The position numbers were made by a program, and so were the translations under genes. A stretch of DNA of 50,514 nucleotides, taken from positions 1-50,514 of the IMG/VR virus record IMGVR_UViG_3300012920_000060. One strand, given 5' to 3'. Origin of the DNA: a virus. This document shows positions 9,007 to 17,108 of this stretch, piece after piece. Every line of letters starts with the position of its first letter. Within the stretch, counting starts at the first letter, position 1. Below the pieces are notes generated by a model that made no database searches, was not told the DNA's origin, and saw only the letters and a list, made by a program, of their open reading frames with translations.

Positions 9007-10743
9007 ATGGCATTTCAAGTATCACCCGGTGTCGAAGTTAAAGAAATCGATGCTACGAATGTAGTCCCAGCAGTATCTACCACTATTGGTGGATTTGCAG
9101 GTGCATTCAATTGGGGTCCCGCTGACCAAATAAAATTAATTAGTTCTGAAAATGAACTAGTTGAATGTTTTGGTTCGCCAGACAACAATACTTTTAAACA
9201 CTTTTTCGTAGCTGCGTCATTCTTAAAATATGGAAACGCACTCAAAGTGGTTCGTACAGTTGGGTCAGATGCTAAGAACGCTGTAGCAGATGGCACTTCA
9301 ACTACCGTAATACAGAATGAAGAAGTTTACGATAATAATTATGCTAATGGAAGTCTGAATGAAGGGAATTGGGTTGCTAGATATCCAGGTGTACTGGGTA
9401 ATAGTATAAAGGTTGGTCTAATAACCGCTGATGTTGCAAACTTTGCTACCATTGAATACTTAACAGGACATAAATATTCTGATATATTCGATGCTGCACC
9501 AACAACATCTGAATACGGAGAAGGCCTTGGGCTAGACTCATTGAAAGATGAGATGCATATTGTGGTTCTTGATAAGGACGGTGGAATATCCGGTACTCCA
9601 GGAACAGTTTTAGAGCAATATTCATTTGTATCCCAAGCCTCTGATGCTAAAAAATCAGATGGAACTACTAACTTCTACAAAGATGTTATTAATTCTAGCT
9701 CCGAATGGATATACTGGGCTGACCATCCTACAGCATTATCAGAAGCTGGCTCAGCTGCATCAGCAGTTGGTGGAAGCTTTACAGTATCAACTTCAGCTAT
9801 CGAGGATTCACTCGGTGGTGGTGTAGATGATAATGATGGTGCTACAGACGGAGGAGGTTCTGCAGCTAAAATAAATGCTGGATTGGATTTATTATCTGAT
9901 TCAGAAACAGTAGATGTAAATTTACTATTTGCTGCACCTGATGCAAACGGGTCTAAAGTAATTGCTGATAAACTTATCGCAATTGCAGGTGCTCGTAAAG
10001 ATTGCATGTCATTTATCTCACCTCCAATCGAAGACACAGTAGGAGAATCCGACCCTGTCACTCAACTAGTCGAATATAGCGGAAATTTACAATCTACATC
10101 CTATGCAGCAATGGATTCAGGAGCACTATATATCTATGACAAATACAATGATGTATTTAGATATATTGGTGGAGCTGGACACCAGGCAGGACTATGTGCA
10201 AATGCAGCTCAAGTAGCTGATGCATGGTTCTCACCTGCAGGATTCAATAGAGGTAATCTCGTTCAAGTGACTAAATTAGCATTTAATCCTAACAAAGCAC
10301 AAAGGGATGCTTTATATAAAGCAAACATTAACCCTATAGTATCACTACCTGGACAAGGTACATTACTATTTGGTGATAAAACTTTATTAAAGAGACCTTC
10401 AGCATTTGATAGAATTAATGTTCGTAGACTATTCATTGTATTAGAGAAGGCTATAGCCACTGCGGCTAAAAGTCAACTATTCGAATTTAACGACGAATTT
10501 ACAAGAGCACAGTTCAGAAACTTAGTTGAACCGTTCTTAAGAGACGTTAAAGGTAGACGTGGATTAACAGATTTCTTAGTAATCTGTGACACCACAAATA
10601 ATACAGGTCAAGTAATTGACACTAATAGATTTGTTGCTGATATCTTTATCAAGCCAGCAAGGTCTATTAATTTCATTACGTTAAACTTTATTGCTACAAG
10701 AACAGGGGTTGAATTCTCTGAAGTAGCAGGTTCAAGCGGTTAA
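9007..10743 (+). CDS. gp18: Tail sheath protein gp18
   Basis: Contractile sheath subunit of the T4 gp18 type. The start, FQVSPGVEVKEIDATNVVPAVSTTIGGFAGAFNWGPA (residues 3-40, discontinuously conserved), and the C-terminal segments ARKDCMSFISPP, NVRRLFIVLEKAIATAAK, and FVADIFIKPARSINFITLNF are diagnostic. It has 578 residues against 659 in T4, the loss lying in the variable outer domain, which here is Gly/Ser/Asp-rich (around residues 245-285). A ribosome site AGAGGA precedes the ATG. Gene 19 follows after 13 bp with its own AAGGAGG. Confidence 0.96.
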   Translation: MAFQVSPGVEVKEIDATNVVPAVSTTIGGFAGAFNWGPADQIKLISSENELVECFGSPDNNTFKHFFVAASFLKYGNALKVVRTVGSDAKNAVADGTSTTVIQNEEVYDNNYANGSLNEGNWVARYPGVLGNSIKVGLITADVANFATIEYLTGHKYSDIFDAAPTTSEYGEGLGLDSLKDEMHIVVLDKDGGISGTPGTVLEQYSFVSQASDAKKSDGTTNFYKDVINSSSEWIYWADHPTALSEAGSAASAVGGSFTVSTSAIEDSLGGGVDDNDGATDGGGSAAKINAGLDLLSDSETVDVNLLFAAPDANGSKVIADKLIAIAGARKDCMSFISPPIEDTVGESDPVTQLVEYSGNLQSTSYAAMDSGALYIYDKYNDVFRYIGGAGHQAGLCANAAQVADAWFSPAGFNRGNLVQVTKLAFNPNKAQRDALYKANINPIVSLPGQGTLLFGDKTLLKRPSAFDRINVRRLFIVLEKAIATAAKSQLFEFNDEFTRAQFRNLVEPFLRDVKGRRGLTDFLVICDTTNNTGQVIDTNRFVADIFIKPARSINFITLNFIATRTGVEFSEVAGSSG

Positions 10744-10756
10744 GGAGGAATAACAC

Positions 10757-11284
10757 ATGGCAATTTTAGGAGTAGATGATTTTAAATCTAAACTAGTAGG
10801 CGGTGGCGCTCGTTCCAACTTATTCAAAGTAACGTTGAACTATCCAGGTTATGCACAAGGAGATGTAGAGCTTTCTTCATTTATGTGCAAAACTGCTCAG
10901 ATGCCTTCATCAGTGATCGCACCTATCCCAGTACTATTCAGGGGTAGACAGTTACAAATTGCAGGGGACAGAACTTTTGACCCTTGGACTATAACTGTAA
11001 TCAATGATGTTGGTTTTGAAGTTAGAAACGCAATGGAACGTTGGATGAACGGCATCAACAGTCATAACGAAAATACCGGACTTTCAAATCCAAGTGACTA
11101 CCAGGCAGACGCAATTGTTGAACAATTGAATAAGGCTGGAGAAACAACTAAGGAATATAACTTTAGAGGAATATTCCCTACAAATATGTCAGAGATTGAA
11201 GTCAGTTATGATTCAGAAAACACTATCGAAGAATTTACTGTTGAGTTCCAAGTACAATACTGGGAATCTAACACAACTTCATAA
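10757..11284 (+). CDS. gp19: Tail tube protein gp19
   Basis: Subunit of the inner tail tube, homologous to T4 gp19. It has the expected size (175 versus 163 residues) and the core pattern FKVTLNYPG, MCKTAQMPSSVI, FRGRQLQIAGDRTFDPWTITVINDVGFEVRNAMERW (broken family blocks), and a C-terminal EFTVEFQVQYWE strand. A strong TAAGGAGG ribosome site overlaps the end of gene 18. The gene ends at a late promoter that starts the portal-capsid block. Confidence 0.96.
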   Translation: MAILGVDDFKSKLVGGGARSNLFKVTLNYPGYAQGDVELSSFMCKTAQMPSSVIAPIPVLFRGRQLQIAGDRTFDPWTITVINDVGFEVRNAMERWMNGINSHNENTGLSNPSDYQADAIVEQLNKAGETTKEYNFRGIFPTNMSEIEVSYDSENTIEEFTVEFQVQYWESNTTS

Positions 11285-11286
11285 GG

Positions 11287-11294
11287 TATAAATA
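11287..11294 (+). promoter_or_regulatory. T4-type late promoter TATAAATA of the portal-capsid block
   Basis: An exact TATAAATA begins 3 bp after the gene 19 stop codon. The expected start point, near 11300, falls at the foot of the hairpin at 11301-11320, so the gene 20 message would begin with a stem-loop. Confidence 0.75.
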
Positions 11295-11300
11295 TATTAG

Positions 11301-11320
11301 AGGGGAGGGCAACCTCCCCG
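11301..11320 (+). other. GC-rich GNRA hairpin at the 5' end of the gene 20 message
   Basis: GGGGAGG, a GCAA tetraloop and CCTCCCC form a perfect 7-bp stem (11302-11319). There is no T-tract after it, so it is not a standard terminator. Lying directly after the predicted late start, it looks like a 5'-terminal stem that shields mRNA. It could also end readthrough from gene 19 weakly. Confidence 0.6.
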
Positions 11321-11337
11321 ATAATATGAGGTAATAT

Positions 11338-12828
11338 ATGGCAGAATTTTTTGGATTTGAAATCAATAGGAAGGGAAGCAAAGAGCCTTTAAGACCTTCT
11401 TTTGTAACTCAAACTGACCAAGATGACGGCGCTGGAGTAATACAGGCCGGTGGTCACTTTGGTGCATACATTGATATGGATGGCGATAGAGCCAAAAATG
11501 ATGTTGATTTAATAATGAAATATAGAGACATCGCATCTCAACCTGAGTGTGATGCTGCAATTGAAGATATTATTAATGAAGCTATAGTTGCAGACCATGA
11601 TGATGCACCGGTTAATATTATATTAGATGAGCTTAAAGTATCAGATAAGATTAAAGAATCAGTAAGATTGGAATTTAATCATATCTTATCTTTGTTAAAT
11701 TTTAATCAGTACGCACATGAGATATTTAGAAAGTGGTACATAGATGGTAGATTACCATATCATATCATAATAGATGAAGGCAATCCAAAGGGTGGTATAA
11801 AAGAATTAAGATATATTGACCCAACTAAACTAAGAAAAGTTAAAGAGGTAAAAGAAGAAACTGACCAAAAAACTGGAGCTAAAGTAGTTAAGAAAGTTGA
11901 CGAATACTTTATATACCAAGATAAGGAAATGGCTTCTTCTCAACAGGGTGTAAAAATATATCCGGATGCTATAGCATTCTGTACATCTGGTATAACTGAC
12001 CCGAGTAGAAAAAGAATTCTTTCTTATTTACAAAAGGCTTTAAAGCCAGTAAATCAACTAAGAATGATGGAAGACTCATTGGTTATCTACAGAATATCAA
12101 GAGCTCCAGAAAGAAGAATATTTTACATTGATGTAGGTAACTTACCGAAAGGTAAAGCTGAAGAATATCTACGTGGTATTATGAATCAATATAGAAATAA
12201 ATTGGTTTATGATGCTAAGACCGGAGATATTAAAGATGATAGAAAACATATGTCAATGCTCGAGGACTTTTTCTTACCGCGTAGGGAAGGTGGAAGAGGG
12301 ACCGAGATTACTACTCTACCTGGTGGTGAAAACTTAGGTCAGATTGATGATATCATATATTTTCAAAAGAAACTATATAAATCATTAAATGTACCAGTTA
12401 ATAGATTAGAGCAGGAAGCTCAATATAGTCTAGGTAGAACAACCGAAATTACTCGTGATGAGGTAAAATTTAAAAAGTTTGTAGATAGATGTAGAAAACG
12501 ATTCTCTGATATATTTATGCAACTAATCAAAACACAGTTATTACTGAAAGGTGTAATAACTAAAGAGGATTGGAGTCAGTGGAAAGAAAGTATTACATTT
12601 AGTTACATAGAGGATAACTACTTTTCAGAACTTAAAAAACAAGATATGCTAAGAGAAAGATTTAGTATGTTGAGTGATTTATCTGATTATGTAGGTAAAT
12701 ATGTATCACACGCCTGGGTCGTTAAAAATATTTTAAGATTTAGCGATGAAGAGGTTAAAGCTATTGGCGATGAAATAAACGCTGAAACAGAAGCTGGACT
12801 TCATGGCGGTGATGATGATGGATTCTAA
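11338..12828 (+). CDS. gp20: Portal protein gp20
   Basis: Portal vertex protein of the T4 gp20 family, the dodecameric ring through which DNA enters the head. Typical blocks are MKYRDIASQPECDAAIEDIINEA (in parts), FRKWYIDGRLPYHIIID, ELRYIDPTKLRKVKEV, RISRAPERRIFYIDVGNLPK, MSMLEDFFLPRREGGRGTEI and LNVPVNRLEQE. Length 496 is close to T4 gp20 (524). A GAGGT ribosome site precedes the ATG by about 5 nt. The order 20-[165-aa gene]-67-68-21-22-23 matches other marine T4-like phages. Confidence 0.97.
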   Translation: MAEFFGFEINRKGSKEPLRPSFVTQTDQDDGAGVIQAGGHFGAYIDMDGDRAKNDVDLIMKYRDIASQPECDAAIEDIINEAIVADHDDAPVNIILDELKVSDKIKESVRLEFNHILSLLNFNQYAHEIFRKWYIDGRLPYHIIIDEGNPKGGIKELRYIDPTKLRKVKEVKEETDQKTGAKVVKKVDEYFIYQDKEMASSQQGVKIYPDAIAFCTSGITDPSRKRILSYLQKALKPVNQLRMMEDSLVIYRISRAPERRIFYIDVGNLPKGKAEEYLRGIMNQYRNKLVYDAKTGDIKDDRKHMSMLEDFFLPRREGGRGTEITTLPGGENLGQIDDIIYFQKKLYKSLNVPVNRLEQEAQYSLGRTTEITRDEVKFKKFVDRCRKRFSDIFMQLIKTQLLLKGVITKEDWSQWKESITFSYIEDNYFSELKKQDMLRERFSMLSDLSDYVGKYVSHAWVVKNILRFSDEEVKAIGDEINAETEAGLHGGDDDGF

Positions 12829-12833
12829 AAAAG

Positions 12834-12841
12834 TATAAATA
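12834..12841 (+). promoter_or_regulatory. T4-type late promoter TATAAATA before the 165-aa core-protein candidate
   Basis: An exact TATAAATA between the gene 20 stop and the next ATG, with only 4 nt between octamer and ATG. No ribosome site fits in the gap, so this predicts a leaderless late message. Confidence 0.7.
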
Positions 12842-12845
12842 ATAA

Positions 12846-13343
12846 ATGAAAAGCTTTAAAAAATACGTCAGTTTACAGGAACAAGCGGATATACAAAGTT
12901 TGTTGCTTGAGACTTCTGATGAAGAATTTGATGCTTTAATAGAAACTCTTAACGAGAAAGAACTTATTTTTGTTGAGCAACAACTCAATGAAATACTTGG
13001 TATGCTTGGTAAATTAGCCAAGGGTGCCGGTAAATTAGCTATGAAAGGAGCTAAAGCTGCAGGTAAAGCTGCAATTAAAAAAGGTAAGGAAAAGTTTACA
13101 GCTAAAGGACAAGCTGATGCTGCTGAAAAGAAGGCAGCTAAATTAGCTCAGTTACGAAAAGATAAAGAACGTGCTCTAGCCGCTAGAGAAAAGTTAAAAG
13201 GAGAACGGGAAGCTTTGAAGAAACTGAAAGATAAAGAAGGTGAGTCTTCAGCTGTAGCTAAACTAAGAGATAAAATTAAAAAGACTGCATCAGGTATAGC
13301 TAAAGTGTTGGACACTAAAGCATCGGATGTTGCAAAAGCTTAG
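12846..13343 (+). CDS. Lys/Ala-rich prohead-associated protein, candidate internal head protein
   Basis: 165 residues with no enzyme motif. The first 12 residues, MKSFKKYVSLQE, fit the capsid-targeting pattern of T4 internal proteins (T4 style: M-K-T-x-x-E-x-I-x-E) and end in L-Q-E, a site of the kind cut by the gp21 protease. Residues about 10-55 are acidic, and residues about 58-165 are very rich in Lys and Ala (for example KGAGKLAMKGAKAAGKAAIKK), like a DNA-binding histone-like tail. It lies between portal and prohead-core genes. A DNA-condensing internal protein is the best inference; the sequence does not prove it. Confidence 0.6.
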   Translation: MKSFKKYVSLQEQADIQSLLLETSDEEFDALIETLNEKELIFVEQQLNEILGMLGKLAKGAGKLAMKGAKAAGKAAIKKGKEKFTAKGQADAAEKKAAKLAQLRKDKERALAAREKLKGEREALKKLKDKEGESSAVAKLRDKIKKTASGIAKVLDTKASDVAKA

Positions 13344-13355
13344 GAGGCTAGTGAA

Positions 13356-13523
13356 ATGGGACAATCAGTAAAAGATATTATTGATAATTTAAAAGATGGA
13401 AATAATGTGGAAGCCAATAAATCATTTGATAATGCAATGAAAGAAAAATTAGCAAATGCTTTAGATGCTGAAAAAATTAATATTGCATCTCAAATGGTTT
13501 CAAAAAAATCTGAAGAAGAATAA
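13356..13523 (+). CDS. gp67: Small prohead core protein, gp67-like
   Basis: A 55-residue gene (MGQSVKDIID...KKSEEE) with a strong TAGGAGG ribosome site. The pattern of a short acidic helix with NNVEANKSFDNAMKEKLANA followed by DAEKINIASQM resembles T4 gp67 and the small conserved protein found between genes 20 and 21 in marine T4-like phages. gp67 is a minor scaffold component of the prohead core. Its stop overlaps the next start. Identification rests on position and a short pattern. Confidence 0.6.
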   Translation: MGQSVKDIIDNLKDGNNVEANKSFDNAMKEKLANALDAEKINIASQMVSKKSEEE

Positions 13524-13750
13524 TGCAATCATTTGTAGAACTTAGACAAAACTTGCAAGAAAAGATGATGAAGGCACCTAAAGGTGAAAAGCTCATCAAA
13601 AGTTTAGGCAAGAAAAAAGAATTAAACGTCTTTCAAAAAGGACGTGAGTTTAAGTTATACATTGATGGCGAACTTGCACAGTCTTTCAAAAAGCAAAAGG
13701 ATGCTGAGAAAGAAATGCAACAGGTTGCAAAATTAATGGGGATTAGATAA
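13523..13750 (+). CDS. gp68: Small prohead core protein, gp68-like
   Basis: A 75-residue basic protein whose ATG overlaps the stop of the previous gene (TAATG). It starts MQSFVELRQNLQE, again a capsid-targeting-like peptide ending in L-Q-E, then KMMKAPKGEKLIKSL, and a small beta unit, GREFKLYIDGELAQSF, before a helix. Position directly before the gp21 protease fits T4 gp68, though T4 gp68 is longer (141). It is probably a head-core protein cleaved during maturation. Confidence 0.55.
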   Translation: MQSFVELRQNLQEKMMKAPKGEKLIKSLGKKKELNVFQKGREFKLYIDGELAQSFKKQKDAEKEMQQVAKLMGIR

Positions 13751-14410
13751 ATGAAACTAATTACAGAATACGTAGAACAGGACCTAGAAGTAATTTGTGA
13801 AGCCAAGAAAGGTGGCGAAAAGGATTACTTTATCGAAGGCGTGTTCATGCAATCAGATAAAAAGAACAAGAATGGCCGTATCTATGAGAAGAAAATACTA
13901 GCAAACGCTGTAGAAAAATATATCAAAGAACAGGTCAACACAGGTAGAGCTGTTGGAGAGTTAAATCATCCAGAAGGACCAACAGTAAACCTGGATAAAG
14001 TTTCACACAAAATCAACTCTCTGCATTGGCAGGGAAGCGATGTTGTAGGAAAGGCATCAATATTAAAAACACCAATGGGAAGAATCGTAGAAGGTTTACT
14101 CGATGGTGGAGTTAAGCTTGGTGTATCAAGTCGTGGTATGGGAAGTCTCGTGCAAAAGAATGGCGCCCAACATGTGGGAGGTGACTTTATGTTATCTACT
14201 ATAGATATTGTTCAGGACCCTAGTGCTCCAAGTGCATTTGTAAATGGAGTTATGGAAGGTGTTGAATGGGTATGGGATAATGGGTTATTCAAACAACGAG
14301 ATATTGAAGAAATTGAGACTGAAATAAAAAGTGCTTCGAGAAAAAATCTACCAGAGGTAGAGATTCGAGCTTTTAAAAATTTCCTCTCTAAATTAAATCT
14401 AAAATCGTAG
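13751..14410 (+). CDS. gp21: Prohead core protease gp21
   Basis: Serine protease that degrades the scaffold and trims capsid proteins. The herpesvirus-protease-like fold is shown by DYFIEGVFMQSDKKNKNGRIY, GELNHPEGPTVNLDKVSH with the catalytic His (residue 73), and LGVSSRGMGSL with the nucleophilic Ser (126 or 127). 219 residues is normal for the family. The start directly follows the gp68-like stop (TAA-ATG). Its expected cutting site, (L/I)-x-E, is present in gp23 and in several proteins of this window. Confidence 0.95.
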   Translation: MKLITEYVEQDLEVICEAKKGGEKDYFIEGVFMQSDKKNKNGRIYEKKILANAVEKYIKEQVNTGRAVGELNHPEGPTVNLDKVSHKINSLHWQGSDVVGKASILKTPMGRIVEGLLDGGVKLGVSSRGMGSLVQKNGAQHVGGDFMLSTIDIVQDPSAPSAFVNGVMEGVEWVWDNGLFKQRDIEEIETEIKSASRKNLPEVEIRAFKNFLSKLNLKS

Positions 14411-14419
14411 GAGATCGAT

Positions 14420-15568
14420 ATGTCAGACGACGCTATTAAAAACGAAGTGGCCGAAGATATATCTAACGGTGAAGAAGAGCAACTTCAAGAATCTGAAGAG
14501 CTCGTTGAAAATGAAGAAGTTTTAGACGAGGATTCAGAGTCAACCGAAGAGTCAATCGAGGAAGCTAAAGCTTCTAAAGTAGACGAAGAGGAAGACGAGG
14601 TTGAAGAAGAAGTTTCAGAAGCGGAAGAGAAAAAGGAAACTGTTTCTGTTCCTAAAACAAAAGCTGGAACTATTCAGGCTGCCGTAGATATTTTAAAAGC
14701 TGCTAGAAAAGAAGACGCGCAGAAAATGTTTGCAAAGATGGTTTCTATTGATGGTGAAGAAGAGTCAATCAAATCAGCTGATGCTGCCATGAAAGGTGGT
14801 AAGAAAGCACAAGACCCTAAAGCTAAAGCTAAGGTCGAAGCTGTTGATTTTGATGAAGACTTAGATATACTAATCAATGAAGAAGCAACACTTTCAGATG
14901 GATTCCGTGAAAAGGCTGGTTCAATCTTCGAAGCTGTTTTAACATCTAAGTTATCACAGGAAGTCGACAGATTAGAGTCAGAATACGCGCAAAACCTAGA
15001 AGATGAGGTATCAGAAGTTCAGTCAGGACTTGTAGAAAAAGTAGATTCATACTTAAACTATGTAGTTGAAAACTGGATGAAAGAAAATGAACTCGCAGTT
15101 CAACAAGGTCTTAGGACTGAAATTGCTGAAGAGTTTATGACATCTTTACAACAAGTGTTTAAAGAACACTATATCGAAGTACCAGAAGGCAAAGTGGACT
15201 TAGTTGATGAACTCAACGAGTCAGTAACTGAGCTAGAGGCTTCTTTAAATAAATCCACAGAAGAGAATATCGAAATGCATCAAAAAATTCAAGACTTTGA
15301 AAAGGCTGATGTAGTTAGAGAACAATCTTCAGGGCTTGCAGATACTGAAGCTGAGAAGTTACAATCTTTAGTAGAAGATATTGAATTTGATAACAAAGAA
15401 AACTTTGAAATGAAAGTTAAAACTGTTAAAGAATCATATTTTACTAGTGAAGTAACTGAAACGGCTGATGATGTAGATAGTTTATTAGCAGACGGTGAAG
15501 CTGATGAGAAAGTTTCATCCGAGTTAATGAGCCAATACACTCAAGCTATAACTAAACACACTAATTAA
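14420..15568 (+). CDS. gp22: Prohead scaffold core protein gp22
   Basis: A highly acidic, helix- and coiled-coil-rich protein of 382 residues, located between protease and capsid genes as T4 gp22. The N-terminal third is nearly all Glu/Asp/Ser. A conserved core around residues 145-290 (VDFDEDLDILINEEATLSDGF, then VDSYLNYVVENWMKENELAVQ) marks the family. gp22 is the main scaffold and is cut to small peptides by gp21. A TAGGAG site lies before the ATG. Confidence 0.93.
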   Translation: MSDDAIKNEVAEDISNGEEEQLQESEELVENEEVLDEDSESTEESIEEAKASKVDEEEDEVEEEVSEAEEKKETVSVPKTKAGTIQAAVDILKAARKEDAQKMFAKMVSIDGEEESIKSADAAMKGGKKAQDPKAKAKVEAVDFDEDLDILINEEATLSDGFREKAGSIFEAVLTSKLSQEVDRLESEYAQNLEDEVSEVQSGLVEKVDSYLNYVVENWMKENELAVQQGLRTEIAEEFMTSLQQVFKEHYIEVPEGKVDLVDELNESVTELEASLNKSTEENIEMHQKIQDFEKADVVREQSSGLADTEAEKLQSLVEDIEFDNKENFEMKVKTVKESYFTSEVTETADDVDSLLADGEADEKVSSELMSQYTQAITKHTN

Positions 15569-15597
15569 TTTAGTACAAAAAAAAGGGAAACAATAAA

Positions 15598-16935
15598 ATG
15601 TTTAACGCAGATAAAAACTTAATTGAAAAATGGTCCCCAGTACTAGACCACGAAAGTGCTCCAAGTATTGACGATCGTTACAAAAAAGCTGTTACCGCTA
15701 GATTGTTAGAAAACCAAGAAGTTGCAATGCAAGAAGAGCGTGCACAAGTCCAAGGAAATTTCATTTCTGAGGCTGCTGCTGCTAACAATATTGGTTCTGG
15801 TTCCGCTCCAAACAATATCGGAACTTTTGACCCAGTATTAATTAGCTTAGTTCGAAGAGCTATGCCTAATCTTATTGCATACGACATCGCAGGTGTTCAA
15901 CCAATGTCTGGCCCAACAGGCTTAATCTTCGCAATGAAGTCTAAGTTCAGTTCACAAAGTGGAACTGAAGCTTTATTTGACGAAGCTGATACTGACTTCT
16001 CAGGAACAGGAACTCACCAAGCTGAACCAACAGGTTTAGGTGGTGTTACTGATGCTGATACAGACGGTACAATTGCTGACGAAGCTGACACTGTCTCAAC
16101 ATTCGGTTCTGGTTTATCCACAGCCGCTGCTGAGAGATTAGGTGTTGGTGAATCAGGGGATGGATCTTTTGGCGAGATGGCATTCACTATTGAGAAATCA
16201 ACAGTGACAGCTAAGTCAAGAGCTCTAAAAGCTGAATACACAATGGAGCTTGCTCAAGACCTTAAAGCAATTCATGGTCTTGACGCTGAAGGCGAATTGG
16301 CTAACATTCTTTCTGCTGAAATCTTAGCTGAAATCAACAGAGAAGTCGTTAGAACAATTTTAACAAAAGCAAAAATTGGTGCTTTACAAGCTTCAGTTGC
16401 TCTTAAAGGTGTATTTGATGTTAACACTGACTCAGACGGTAGATGGATGGTTGAGAGATTCAAAGGCTTAATCATGCAAATCGAAAGAGAAGCTAACGTA
16501 ATCGCTAAAGAAACAAGAAGAGGTAAAGGTAACTTTATCCTATGTTCTTCAGATGTTGCTTCAGCACTAGCTGCTGCTGGAATGTTAGATTACACACCAG
16601 CTTTATCAGTTAACTTAAATGTTGATGACACAGGTAATACTTTTGCTGGTGTTCTTAACGGAAGAGTTAAAGTTTACATCGATCCTTATGCAACAATTGA
16701 CTTTGTTTGTGTTGGTTACAGAGGTTCAAATCCATATGACGCAGGACTATTCTACTGTCCATACGTTCCTTTAACAATGGTTAAAGCAGTTGGTGAGAAT
16801 GATTTCCAACCAAGAATGGGCTTTAAAACAAGGTATGGCATGATTGCTAACCCATTTGTTGCTCGTGACGGTTTAGGAAACAACAGAGAAAACCAATACT
16901 TCAGAATATTCAGAGTTGACGACATAATGGTGTAA
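15598..16935 (+). CDS. gp23: Major capsid protein gp23
   Basis: T4-type major head protein, 445 residues. Family blocks include NLIEKWSPVLDHE, IGTFDPVLISLVRRAMPNL, PTGLIFAMKSKF, TVTAKSRALKAEYTMELAQDLKAIHGLDAE (in parts) and the ending NPFVARDGLGN. The N-terminal propeptide has a clear gp21 site: FISE-AAAAN, predicting cleavage after Glu58, close to the T4 cut after residue 65. An AAGGGAAA site lies before the ATG. A strong terminator follows at 16958, as expected for the most highly expressed late gene. Confidence 0.97.
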   Translation: MFNADKNLIEKWSPVLDHESAPSIDDRYKKAVTARLLENQEVAMQEERAQVQGNFISEAAAANNIGSGSAPNNIGTFDPVLISLVRRAMPNLIAYDIAGVQPMSGPTGLIFAMKSKFSSQSGTEALFDEADTDFSGTGTHQAEPTGLGGVTDADTDGTIADEADTVSTFGSGLSTAAAERLGVGESGDGSFGEMAFTIEKSTVTAKSRALKAEYTMELAQDLKAIHGLDAEGELANILSAEILAEINREVVRTILTKAKIGALQASVALKGVFDVNTDSDGRWMVERFKGLIMQIEREANVIAKETRRGKGNFILCSSDVASALAAAGMLDYTPALSVNLNVDDTGNTFAGVLNGRVKVYIDPYATIDFVCVGYRGSNPYDAGLFYCPYVPLTMVKAVGENDFQPRMGFKTRYGMIANPFVARDGLGNNRENQYFRIFRVDDIMV

Positions 16936-16957
16936 ACCTAGTCAATAGACTGTTCGG

Positions 16958-16983
16958 AAAGGGGCCTTCGGGCCCCTTTTTTT
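16958..16983 (+). terminator. Rho-independent terminator after gene 23
   Basis: GGGGCC, a TTCG tetraloop, GGCCCC and a run of seven T form a textbook terminator; the A-run before the stem can pair with the T-run, extending it. It lies about 22 bp after the gene 23 stop. Confidence 0.95.
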
Positions 16984-16984
16984 A

Positions 16985-16992
16985 TATAAATA
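16985..16992 (+). promoter_or_regulatory. T4-type late promoter TATAAATA after the capsid terminator
   Basis: An exact octamer directly following the terminator T-run, about 115 bp before the CobT-like gene. It would give that gene a late message in addition to its early promoter. Confidence 0.5.
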
Positions 16993-17003
16993 ATATAGTA
17001 ATG

Positions 17004-17073
17004 TTACAGATATGTAAATTTTACTAAAATAATAAAAATAATTGTTTACATTTGTAAAACAACGTGGTATAAT
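17004..17073 (+). promoter_or_regulatory. Early promoter with upstream palindromic operator (copy A)
   Basis: The promoter is TTTACA (17045-17050), 17 bp, TATAAT (17068-17073) with TGG adjoining the -10 box. Upstream lies TTACA-GATA-TGTAA (17004-17017), a perfect palindrome with a 4-nt centre; a second palindrome, TTTACA-TT-TGTAAA, covers the -35 box. Two other promoters (26932 and 47178) share this design. An AAGGAG ribosome site follows before the ATG at 17109. Confidence 0.8.
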
Positions 17074-17108
17074 AGCTATATTAAATTTAAAAAATAAGGA
17101 GTTTTTTA

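Noticed and set aside
9015-10061. Long minus-strand open frames opposite gene 18
   Set aside because: They lie fully inside a strongly supported sheath gene, have no promoter or ribosome site, and only reflect codon composition. The same holds for minus-strand frames opposite 14, 22, 23, 43, 46 and 40294-40629.
13356-13523. Frameshift or broken gene between 12846 and 13751
   Set aside because: The gap contains an intact 55-codon gene with a strong ribosome site, so nothing is broken.
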